Shown piece by piece: positions 46,450 to 57,200 of a DNA stretch of 64,000 nt (positions within the stretch are counted from its first letter, which is position 1; each line of letters begins with the position of its first letter). This DNA comes from Siphonodentalium dalli. Taxonomy: Eukaryota; Mollusca; Scaphopoda; Gadilida; Siphonodentaliidae. Both the position numbers and the translations under genes were made by a program. Location of the stretch: contig CP136065.1 in NCBI GenBank assembly GCA_032622095.1, positions 244,341,474 through 244,405,473 of the forward strand, read 5' to 3'. The notes beneath the pieces are model-generated. The model was not told the DNA's origin. It ran no database searches and saw only the letters and a list, made by a program, of their open reading frames with translations.

Positions 46450-46615
46450 GACCGGGTACACGAACACCGAACCGGCTGCCTGGACTGACACCAATACACC
46501 GAACACCGAACCGGCTTCCTGAACTGACACCAATACACCGAACCGGCTTCCTGGACTGACACCAATACACATCGAACACCGAACCGGCTGCCTGGACTGG
46601 CACCAACACACCAAT
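46450..46615. repeat. Tandem repeat, 34/46-bp unit, 4 copies
   Basis: ACCGAACCGGCTTCCTGGAC then TGACACCAATACACCGAAC repeats, with CGAACACC inserted in some copies, giving mixed unit lengths. Confidence 0.85.
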
Positions 46616-46677
46616 TTATAGAGACAACTGGTAACCGAAATTGGATCATTCGGGCATCTACGGGTCAACAATATACA

Positions 46678-46797
46678 GTTGTCGCCCGTTGTCGAGGGAG
46701 ACATTGAGATTTGTCACCCGCTCGAGAATGGAATGTCTCCCGAGGAGCGGGTGACAAATCTCAATGTCTCCCGACTCCCGAGAAGAAGGGCAACAAC
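46678..46797. repeat. GC-rich inverted repeat, about 50-bp arms
   Basis: GTTGTCGCCC, GGGAGACATTGAGATTTGTC, ACCCGCTC is mirrored by GAGCGGGTGACAAATCTCAA, TGTCTCCC, GGGCAACAAC. The inner loop is short (GAGAATGGAATGTCTCCC). No flanking duplication seen. Confidence 0.85.
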
Positions 46798-47270
46798 TGT
46801 TTTGTTATCCGATTATACTACAGAAAAAAATCAGAAGGGTGGAAAACACTGTGTAGGAACGGAAGTGAACGATGTATCGCGGTAATCGAACATAAATAAA
46901 ACTCGCTCGCCTCAGCTTGACTACGGTACGTATATTTTCGTCTTTTCCTCCAATTGTGTCAAAATCCCAGCCCGGATGCCAACCTGCCTCGATGAGGGGT
47001 ATATTTCGCTACATTTTCGTACTAATTTCGTTTCAGTACCGTGTCTAGTTCTCTCGTAAATCAAGTTTAAACCTCCTATTTTCGTGCTAAAAACACGTCA
47101 CGTTTGCGATCAAAAGCACATTTTTCAAACTATACCATGTCTTATTTTATAACAAAGACATGTTTTGGATGCCTTGATATCCCATTGAAAGCCACGCTTA
47201 GCGTTTGTCCCCCGTTTCGTGTGTTTTCCCGAAATACGAGCCCGATTTCAAAGCGCGGTGGTCCAACAGA

Positions 47271-47350
47271 ATTGAACGCACGGTAATATTTGACAAAAAA
47301 ACATTGAACGCACGGTATTTTTTTTATTATTTGTATTGAACGCACGGTAA
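47271..47350. repeat. 32-bp spaced repeat, 3 copies
   Basis: ATTGAACGCACGGTA occurs at 47271, 47303 and 47335, separated by variable AT-rich spacers. The spacing is regular at 32 bp. Confidence 0.85.
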
Positions 47351-47519
47351 ACATTCGATTACACCATGTAAAATGCCTTACTCTTAAACATTTTTGTATA
47401 TTGGAGTTAAAACTGAGTCGTTAGTATTTAAATAGATTATAGACCACCAATAACAAACACATATGGACATAATTGAACTCATATTACGGTCGTATAAAAC
47501 TTTTAATTTATCCCTCAAG

Positions 47520-47650
47520 CTGGTGCCAAAAATATGCTATAATAGGGTTTTATATGCCGTGGCAAGGTGTTTTGAACCGAAATACATATATGCTATATTA
47601 GGGTTTTATGTGGAGTGGCATGGGGTTCTGAACCGAAATAAATATAATGT
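47520..47650. repeat. Tandem duplication, about 56 bp
   Basis: ATGCTATAATAGGGTTTTAT then GCCGTGGCAAGGTGTTTTGA, ACCGAAATACATA is followed by a diverged second copy (ATGCTATATTAGGGTTTTAT, GGAGTGGCATGG). Confidence 0.8.
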
Positions 47651-50600
47651 CCATGTATGAACATGGATGTGGTTGTACCCCCCCCCCCCCCATTGATCAA
47701 ATACTACTAATAGTTGGAAAATTTAACCCTCCAATTTAACAGCATGCAGTTGGAAAATTCAGACTTTAACCAGATAGAATCTTGATCTTTCTGGCTTGAT
47801 TTTAGTCTAAATTTGCATTTGTTATTTAGCCTAGTTGAAAAATTCCAACAGATAATCACAACCCAAAAGGGTTGTTTTACGGTATTGCGTAAGCGACGCA
47901 AGTATAGTTGTGACGTCAGTAATTTCTATACCCCATCAACATGAAATTTTTTTTTACATCCGGGCGATTCAGACCTATGGGGCCCTATGGTGGCCGCCAT
48001 GTTGGAATAGAATTGACAAATTAATAAAACGAATTTATTTTTCTTCTTCGATCAGCCTCCCCATAGTAACACTATTAAATTTGAAACACAAAATCAACCT
48101 TATTCAAAATTAAATGCTTAATGTGGATTTAGCTGACACGGGCGCATAGCATTCGGCAAACCTCGCCAGATTCCGTACCGTTATAGTTTACAAATTACGT
48201 CCCCTGGCAGGCCATAGCAACGTTGGAAATGATGACGTAATTTCTTTACAAAATGGTGGCGCTCTCTTATTTGCGAAATTTGAAATTGAATTGCTTGTGA
48301 TTGTTATCGCTCGTATTTTAAATGTACAACGGTATCACAGCACGTAAGCGTTAAGAACAAACGAGAAAGCACAAGCGAAGATAGCACAACGAGCCCATTA
48401 CTGGAATGACTTTAGAGTCAAAGCAGTCAAACGAAGACGAATAACAACAACACTAGAACTTGTTTTGAACTTGGAAGTTTAAAAGTGAAAATCAGTCAGT
48501 CGGAAAGAAACTCAATGACGAATCTGTGACTGAAAAAAATATGAAAATGAAGGTCACAGGATTGAAATGTGGACTGGTCTGTGCAGACTGGTCACCACGG
48601 CGATTTGACTTGTTCTGTTATTGTTCAATTTTAAGTCTGTTTTCACCTGAACTGGATAGACTTGCAACTGCAAGCGGCAAATTGTTCAGTCTACTAACTA
48701 ACTACTTCTCTAAATAGTAAATTTAATTGTTAATATCTAACACAGTCAGGTCAAGCCTCAACTTGGGTCAAGGAAATCAGAAAACGGACATTTCAGAGCT
48801 GACTGATTTACTCATTTACTCACTCAGTATAGACAGTATAGTTCAGTAATGAACCGTTGAACGTAGCACGTAGCTGGAACTTGTGGAAGCAGTATTCGGT
48901 GAAAGCGGTCATGTGGCCTTCTAATCTAATAATATTAGGATTGTATTAGTCAATTTAGTGATTACAGATTAGTAAATTTAATTATCAATGACTTCAGGCT
49001 CAGCCTCACCCACTCACTGCCAGTCACTGGTGAATGTGACTCCGGTCAAAATTCAATTCTAGCCATCTACAGATCAGTCAACACACAGATGTAACAAACA
49101 TGCAAACCCCAGTGAATTGGTGACTAACAAAGTGGGTCGTTTATCTTCTTGTTGAGTGAAGGAAAAGAAGAACATCTCCCAATCCCACTTGGTTTCGGCA
49201 CACTGCAGGGTTCATGCAGTGACTGGTGAGAGGATATGCTTCTGGGCCAACTTTCCATCTGTGTGTATGAATTCTGTTTCCTGTGATGGACACATCGAGT
49301 TAAATATAATAATTATAATGCATGGTGATTAGTTTTAGCATTCTCACATATTAAATAATTCATGATTTTAACACTGTGTTCTCGATTTAAACCTTAAGCA
49401 TTAAGCGGGAGCTTGACCAGCATGGCTAGCATATATATTAACTAGTGGCTATTTGTGGAAAAATTATTAAATATAGCCCTGCGTACTTGCTATTGTCGAC
49501 TTGACACATTGGGATTGGAATAATATGTATGCTAAATATAATAATTCCAGGACAACTTAGTTGAACTGTCGCGACCTTCTTGTTATACATGTACATGACT
49601 AATGAGGCAATCATATAAATGTTTAATCTAGTAGCATTTTCTCAGACCATGCCATGAATATCTATGTATCTATACCCATCAAGAATGATATATTCCACCA
49701 GTACAAAGTTTTTGCTGTTGCGATAGGGAAGTAACTAGTACAGTTAATAAATTATGAAGTACCTTTCATTAATAATGTGTGTCATAGAATGTGAAGATCC
49801 AACTTTGAAATGGCAAGATTTAAATGACTTTGTGGTGGATTTTCCTTTGCGTCCCTCATACTAATGTCATTCCTCCTGGGCAATTATTAAAATGTTTATA
49901 TACTATCAGATGCCTAACAATAGTGTCAGCATGTGCCGCATGATTAGTAATTTCAGATAAAATTCTCAACGATCATTAAGTTTTTTCGCATAGAGACATA
50001 TATAGAATTAAATTGAAATAGAATTAAATAGAATTAAATTTCCATCAATATTGTTAATTTCAGTCTAGGTCTCCGCTATCACTATTATTGACCATCACAA
50101 TGCTTAGACATCTGAGAGTACGATATAAGCTCACAAAAGTCATGAACAAGCATGCAATCTCGAGCTGGGACCACCCTTAATACTTGTTTCTCATCATCTA
50201 CTTCACAGAAGGGGTCACTCCTAAGTAGTAACCGTATAGGAAACACACCGAACATACTACTATTGCACAATGACATCAGTTTGTTTGATCTAAATTATTT
50301 AGCCCCAAAACAATAGTCATTTGGCAAATTATCTCATTCCTTTTCGAAGCCTGTCATCTACTGAAGATGGATCCTACCAGGGCCATAAATTATGTCTCAT
50401 TGAGTCATTGTGTCCCATCCATGTAAATCGCTGAAAGTCAAGCATACATACTGTAAACCTCTATAAATAAATCAGATGTGGCTATGTGAAATATGCAATA
50501 AATCCCCGTTTTCATAAAAATGTATTCAGTATTATATGTAAATTTATCCAATAAAGATATTTTTCCCTTGAAGGTCCTTAATCCGAATCAATAGTCCCCA

Positions 50601-50860
50601 TATCATCAGATTCCAACAACAAGAAGATTTTTTGAAATGCCGCTTCAGTTGACAGAATTAATTGCTCGAAAATAATGCTAACTGCAGTCAATTATGGCAT
50701 AAAATTGTCAAAAACCTGTACTTTATCAACTTTTTGCTCAACGAATATTGCTGGTTTGTCAAACATCTGACACACACAAAAAAAAACCAGTTGATTTTAG
50801 AGTTATCCATCTCCATCTGCAATTTGGTCAGAGAAAGTATTCTCGTCTGCTGTTTGCTGG
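47651..50860. other. No gene seen
   Basis: 3.2 kb of AT-rich sequence. Frames of about 65 codons exist (for example plus 48526-48717 and minus 50085-50276), but none has a recognisable motif or splice structure. Confidence 0.45.
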
Positions 50861-50864
50861 GCCA

Positions 50865-51018
50865 CGTAAAATTTAAATGATAGATTTTAAAAATCGGTAT
50901 CTGATCACTCTGAGCTTTGATGTTGTGGGTTCCTCGACTTGAATAAAATATTTTTCACCTCCGAAGTCAAGTAAATAGTAATCTGTGAGGGTTAATTCGG
51001 ATTGAGTACCTTTAAAAT
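50865..51018 (+). repeat. Dispersed repeat, copy A (ends CGGATTGAGTACCTTTAA)
   Basis: Contains AATCGGTATCTGATCACTCT, GAGCTTTGATG, AAATATTTTTCACC, GAAGTCAAG and the terminal ATTCGGATTGAGTACCTTTAA-type motif. Copy B is at 51755-51897, and the terminus alone recurs at about 52268-52285 and (diverged) 11253-11271. This could be the 3' end of a SINE or LINE family. Confidence 0.65.
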
Positions 51019-51464
51019 TGCAAAAATTAAATTAAATAATTTTGCCTTGAAAATTGGTTGCTTGGCCAGATTCAACCTTCACCTGATGATTGCATTTTGA
51101 AGAAATATACAATGTAGTAACATGTGCTATATGGCTAATATCTCTTGACTGGCGCCATGGATATTGGTCTAGAAAGTAGAGAAATGTTAGAGGCAATATC
51201 TCACTCTGACCCATGTCTAACTGTGGCCCACATTCCCACATTCCTCTATATCTGGTGCTGCAACATATTCTCGTGCAAATAGGTTTATTTGTACCTTAAT
51301 ATTCACATATGTTCATATTTTTTGTATTTATTTAAAACTAACGCCATTATACACTCTGTCAGGGCACCCTGAGTCACCACACCAAATTTCGTTGAAATCT
51401 GAGCACCAATATTAACAAAGACATGTTGGTCTCAACTTTACTCCAGTCTTATATATATATATAT

Positions 51465-52220
51465 AAACAGTCCCATGAAACGTATACATTTATTGATGGA
51501 CGTGTCATGGGCTCTTCATACAGGATCAGGTTCATTATTCCGAAGGTTCCATATTCCGAACGGTCGCTATTCCAAAGGTTCTTATTAAGAAGGTTCGCTA
51601 GTCTGAATGTATGCTATTCTGGGCGTATTTAACCAGAAAAGATGGACACCTCTAATACCAAGTAGTTATTATTACCACGATTTTACAGTTATCTATCTTT
51701 ATCTGGAAGACCGCCCGTTTGACCTCGTCCTGGCACGATTAGGCCCAGAAACAATAAAAATAGCAAACTGCAAAGATCGATATCTAATTACTCTGAGCTT
51801 TGATGGGTGGGTTCGACACTAATCAAATATTTTTTTCTCACCGAAGCCAAAGAAAGAGTAATTTAGCAGCGTCTTATCGGATTGAGTACCTTTAAGTTAT
51901 TTCCTTCATAAAAAGAGTCTTATGATAAAGAACCCTCTCGATACTTTAGAATATAGATAATAGAATGAAACTTCAAAATAACAAGTTATAAAAACCTTCT
52001 GAATATTGAGGAATATAGAGAACCTTGGGAATAGCGAAACTTCGGTATAATGAACCTTGGGAATAGCGAATCTTTGGACATAGAGTGACATGTCGCCGTC
52101 CTACGGTCCATACGCACTGGCGTGATCGTGATTCGTATATCCAAAGTTGGCCAGAAATACAGGCACTACTATGAAACATACATTTATCATTTTATAGATG
52201 GACGTACGTGTTTTGGGTTG
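51465..52220. mobile_element. Element with inverted GAAGGTTC-type arrays at both ends
   Basis: At 51535-51625, units such as ATTCCGAAGGTTCC and TATTCCAAAGGTTC repeat about every 20 bp. At 51915-52080 the same units appear inverted (GAACCTTGGGAATAGCG). Beyond each array sits a related direct repeat: ATACATTTATTGATGGACGTG at the left and ACATTTATCATTTTATAGAT, GGACGTACGTG at the right. It looks like a non-autonomous element with multi-copy termini; superfamily unknown. Confidence 0.5.
51755..51897 (+). repeat. Dispersed repeat, copy B
   Basis: Reads GATCGATATCTAATTACTCT, GAGCTTTGATGGG, CTTATCGGATTGAGTACC, aligning along its length to 50865-51018. Confidence 0.65.
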
Positions 52221-53209
52221 TCCATACGTACTGACGTAATCATATTAGTAATTGAGAGGAGTTTTATCGGATTGAGTACCTTTAATGAGTTGAATCATCC
52301 ATCCAATTCTAATAGTATACATTGAATAGGCGCGTTGTTGCTTTTCATGTTTAGGCGTGAATGACGTCATTAATTTTTACAATACCATGAAACAGAATTT
52401 CGACGCGATGAAAATCCGGACAAGAAAAATGGGTTAAAAATTACGTGACTTCCGCTCCGCTTTTGCCAAGCCTTGTGGGAACAATAATATCAAATTGTGA
52501 AATCACGGAATCGGAAGTGGACCAAGTGGGATGGTTATGAAATTAGCAACTTCAGTTTTTCTGAACAATTCCTATGTTATGTAGGCTTATGAATTAGTTT
52601 CATTTTGACCATTTTCGTTGGTTAGCTGACCGAAAACCAGCGAAGACGTCATGACCAGGTCCATGACGTCATTTACGTCAGTTGGTTTTGTGGGCCAGAA
52701 TCCAGACACATTTGGTCTTTACCGGAAACGCCGATTTTACATCACTAGACTAAACGCAATTATATATACAAAATGGCCAAAGGACATTTTATATACAATG
52801 TGCACACAATAAATATGGGATCCCTCCCTACAAACGTGTTGTTTGTTTGTTTGGTTTTCATTGTTCCTTTTTTGTTTGTTCTTCTTTTAAAACTAGTGAG
52901 TGCATATAAGATTATATTCTTCATCATGTTTTCAAATGTCATTTTGACTATCAGTTTGAATTTTTGACCATGCAATGAGCTAATTCAGCTGCCTTCCACA
53001 ATATATACACTTAAATGTAATTAAGAGACTTCTCTAAAGACCATTTTCTAGAATACAGACTGGATTCAAACGAGAGATGTTTTCTATTGACAAAAGCTAG
53101 CTAGCTAGCGCATGAAACTGTTCGCGCGAAAGATTTCCCCAGTGATATTTTGGGATATAGCGCCCATATAAACATTTATATTTGTCTATATAAACGTGGG
53201 AAGTTGCTA
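52221..53209. other. No gene seen
   Basis: AT-rich sequence with a TAGCTAGCTAGC run near 53097. No coding signal. Confidence 0.45.
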
Positions 53210-53222
53210 GCTTTAGTTTGGC

Positions 53223-53455
53223 TGAAGGGGTCACTCTCACCAAACAAGTGCTGAAGGGTACACAGGATTCGCAAAATGTGCTGAAGGGTACACAGGGTTT
53301 GTGATCGCCACTAACACCGTTACTTAAACTGTGTTTCTGAAAGTCTGGCGTCCATTAGCAGTTTGTTTTCAGTTCATTTTAATGTTCATTGGAACGTAAA
53401 CAATTATTCTATAAGAGAAATCATGGCACTTTTTTTTGTGAGAGTGACCCCTTCA
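53223..53455. mobile_element. 233-bp MITE with 13-bp flanking direct repeat
   Basis: Termini TGAAGGGGTCACTCTCAC and GTGAGAGTGACCCCTTCA are perfect 18-bp inverted repeats. GCTTTAGTTTGGC is present immediately on both sides (53210-53222 and 53456-53468), an apparent target duplication. Inside, GTGCTGAAGGGTACACAGG is duplicated. There is no coding sequence. Confidence 0.85.
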
Positions 53456-53468
53456 GCTTTAGTTTGGC

Positions 53469-54034
53469 ATGGATGTGTATGAGTTGTTTTAACGAGATAC
53501 GTGGTGGCAGGGTGGTTGTACTGTAGTGTTCCGCGGAATCCGCCCCTCCAACTTTGGTGAAAGTATTCAACATTTTTAAATCCCATAACTGACACAGCAA
53601 CAGTTGGAAACTACGTATATAGATGGAGATTGTTGTGATAGTTTGATGTATTTCTGTGGTTGCTCCACTACGTGTCACGTGCGATCATATTTGCATTTAG
53701 TACGGTTATATTCAATACAGTCATACGCGAAGGAATTTTGATGCAGCACCGGAATTTCATGTTAAATCGTAGGAAGTATCAAACAGTTTCCAAGTACATT
53801 TTAGGCACCCGGTGCAGGCGCGGGCACTCGACGCTGCTGTTATATCTGTAGTGGGGACAGTAATCAAGATATTTAGGTTATGGAGAAAATAACTTTAATA
53901 GCTAAATGTGTGACAACCACTAGTTTTACAGTATTATGTGGATTGACAGCTTAAGATTAAATTATATGTGCCTAATAATATCTTCTTTATATTGTTGTGA
54001 TGCCGCGCTGAATGCTCACCACTCTGCTATTCTC
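53469..54034. other. 3' flank of the FReD gene; possible polyadenylation signal
   Basis: No exon was seen on either strand. On the minus strand an ATTAAA lies at 53894-53899, about 135 bp after the FReD stop, and could act as the polyadenylation signal. Confidence 0.4.
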
Positions 54035-54282
54035 CTAACACGGTCTGATTTTCATCTCTGTCCACTTCAGTGAGTAGTAATACCCGCGAAACCACCTCCA
54101 CACCACACCTTGTGCGAAGAGATTCGTTTGGCCGTGGAGATACTCTCCGTTGAGGTGGTTTCCGTGGCATGCTGAGAACCACCAACCTCCTTTGAAGAAC
54201 TCTGCACAGTGTTTGTTATCATGAGCGTCATTGTCCTGGTCCAGCGTACTAAATGGGTATCCGTTGGTACTGAATGAGTTGC
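54035..54282 (-). CDS. FReD exon 4 (C-terminus)
   Basis: The acceptor is AATTCCCAG and the stop TAG is at 54035-54037. It encodes 81 residues from the split Gly through NSFSTNGYPFSTLDQDNDAH to KWTEMKIRPC. It carries the DxDND calcium site and the third and fourth domain cysteines (KHC, SAC), plus an extra C-terminal Cys that could make an intermolecular bond. Confidence 0.92.
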
Positions 54283-57200
54283 CTGGGAATTAAACAAACG
54301 TGCACATGATAAGGGAAGTCTAACATCATGTTCAGCCTGATCCCATGTTGTCAGCGAGTAACCGATGAATAAATCGTCGCCTGTCTTAAGTAGTGTACAT
54401 ACGAGTCCGTTGCGTTGATAATAGATTAATGCATACAACGTAGCTATTCTAATTTAAACGCAACGTACACGTAAGACGTAACGCATGCTTTATATTATGT
54501 CGTATATTGTGGGGGGTGGCATAAACTGGCAAGACTGTCTTCCTGCCACCCCCTGTCTTCCTGCCATCACCTGTCTTCCTGCCATCCCCAAATGGTGTCA
54601 AATGAGAATGAGTCTAAGTTGTTTGGATTAACAGGTTTTACATTATCGTAGAACTAATTTATTCCAGAAAGATTGATTTGCAATATTGCATTTATTACAA
54701 TAGCGAACGCATTAGCTGCAATTATTAAGCAGAAGCTCTAACGCGACGTACGCGTCCGTGCGAACGATTTAACGCAGTCAACGGATTGTGTCATCGCAAA
54801 GTATGGACCAACGCAACTGATTATTGTGAACATTACTTTACGAACAGGCGTACATGTAGACACTATAATGGAGGTCTAGCATAATGTGGTGTCACCACCA
54901 CCATCACCCACCACAGGATTCCGGTGGGGTACGCAGGATTCATAGCCCCTGTAGCATGGACCTCGAGCTTCATTATTCATGTTCGATTCAACAGGTATTT
55001 AGCTGTCGACAAAATATACCGTTTCTCAGCTTTTATAGCACCAACTTATCCAAATGTTGATAATGGCGACAAAGTTCTGTGAAATTCAGTGTGTGTTTCT
55101 TGACATTTTAACGTTTTATACAGTGCATTACTATGTGTAATAACTATATTTTCTTAAAGTCCATTGCAATGGCGGTTCCAGTCCATGTATACTCTGTTTT
55201 GATTATATCATGTTGCGGGGGATAAAAAATATATGGATGAATATGTTAATTACTCCTATATGAACATTATGTATCACATATACATTTATTCAAGTCATAC
55301 AATTAAAAAAAAAAGGCGAGCCCGACTTTTCTTCAGCATGACGTAATATAGACCAATTTCGTTAGGTCATTCCTAATATGGAACAGTAATGGCCACTTGG
55401 CTCTTTTTATGCCCAAATGGGGAGGACACAAGTTGGAGGTTCAAATGAGGTTTATCCTTTTATATCGGGGCCTAGCATTCACCATTCTGTGAACGGATAT
55501 TCAGGATTCAGGGGCACGAAGTTGACCAACAAATAATTGCGAGTAAAGGCCGAAAAGTTTGTGTTCATATGCTTAATATGGCACAGGTTAGCGACTTGCA
55601 ACTGAGGAAGATCCTATTGGTTGTAACTTTCTTTTGACTTTTCAAAACTTTACCTCTTTGGTCTTGTAAAATTTTAAAGTATTACCTTTTTCCTTAAATT
55701 ACAAATTCTTAGGCATCTTTGATTTTAATTACCCTCTTTCGATCTGTACGTTCTTAATTACTTTTCAAAATATTTCCAGCCGCTCCGTGACTTTGCTCTC
55801 CGACTCAAAATTTATGCCAAGAACACGAGGAACACAGTATCTGCATGTGATTGGGACCCTGACCCTAATATATCCCCTTTCTTTCATATACTTTGCAGAC
55901 ACTCTCCTCTTGTTCTTGACATCCATTACATTTTTGCTCCGCCAATATTATGTGGGTAAAATGACGAATATGTTTGAGGCGTTTTTCTTTCTTACTAAAA
56001 CCTATGTTGACTAACAAATAGGCCATTTATGGTCTACCTGCCAGTGCTTCACTTTGACTTGTTTTCTGTCATTCTGGTGTGCTAGGTTTGGTGTTGCTTA
56101 CCCTGGAACTCGTGTTACCTGGTCTGACACCCACTTACCTGATTGGTTACACATAAAAACAAATGAGGTTTATCCTTTTATATCGGGGCCTAGCATTCAC
56201 CATTCTGTGAACGGATATTCATGATTCAGGGGCAGGAAGTTGACCAACAAATAATTTAAATCGCTACCCGGGTTTATTGCGTGTGAGTTCGAACGAAAGT
56301 AGCCACAAAAGACACCAAGATAGCTACCCCCAAGTATATCGCATCAGCTCTGCCAACTCCGGCGAAACTTCCGGCCCTGGCCAGTGATCCTTGCTGTTGA
56401 TGATTATGAACTAAATTTATTGGACAAATTGAAATTAGTTAGTACTACATGTCAATTTTGTGATGAGCATGGCTGATAGAAAACAGTTAATATTGCAAAC
56501 AACTGCGCAATTCAACTACTACTGCTTCTACCACTACTATGATTTCATACGTAGCACATGTAGCCATTCTATTTAAGTTTTTACAGTAATGTATTGTTTA
56601 TATTTGCCTTAGAAATAATAGCTCCGTTGTTGTTGTTGTTGTTGTTGTTGAAGTATCGAATCATTCTAACTGAATGCGACTTTCATTGAATAATAAGACA
56701 TTTACAAAAGTACTTACCGGCGTCACCATGGTAACCCGTTAAATGCAGTCTGTATTTGGTGGCCGGGCTGCTGATAAAAAAGGTGTCGTATTCAGCGAAT
56801 GCCGTCTTATTGTCGAAGTCTTCAAGGTCTACCCTCAGCATGTATCGTCTCTTATTCGTCATGTAACTGATGAGTCGATTCCCTGTCGTAATATAGAACG
56901 GTTTGTGAATAATGTTTATCCCAACTTTGGCTGAGTATCACAGATTGAATAGCCTTAGAGTAGTCGTTTATCAATTAATACACGAAGTTATCACTTTCCC
57001 CAATTATCTAATTCGTGGCAAAATTGCTCACTTAAACTTTTTGGTGCATATTACCGGCTGTCATGACCCAATCTGGATAATTCAGTTCGCGATGTGTAGT
57101 GGACGAAGTTTGTGAGTAACTCTGACATGGACGAAAATCTGGATCGAGTTCCAATCTTTGTCTCATTTGAGGGACTTCCCTGTGTGCAATTCCGATCGTA

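Noticed and set aside
46310-46704. Cys/Ser/Gly repeat frames (VSVQAAGSVF type)
   Set aside because: Arise from the 34/46-bp tandem repeat; overlapping frames all look equally open.
54067-54438. 123-codon minus ORF read in its annotated frame
   Set aside because: The real FReD exon uses another frame of the same strand (54035-54282), which ends in KWTEMKIRPC and a stop.
56743-56934. Plus-strand ORF over FReD exon 3
   Set aside because: Antisense shadow of the minus-strand exon, which has the clear domain match and splice sites.
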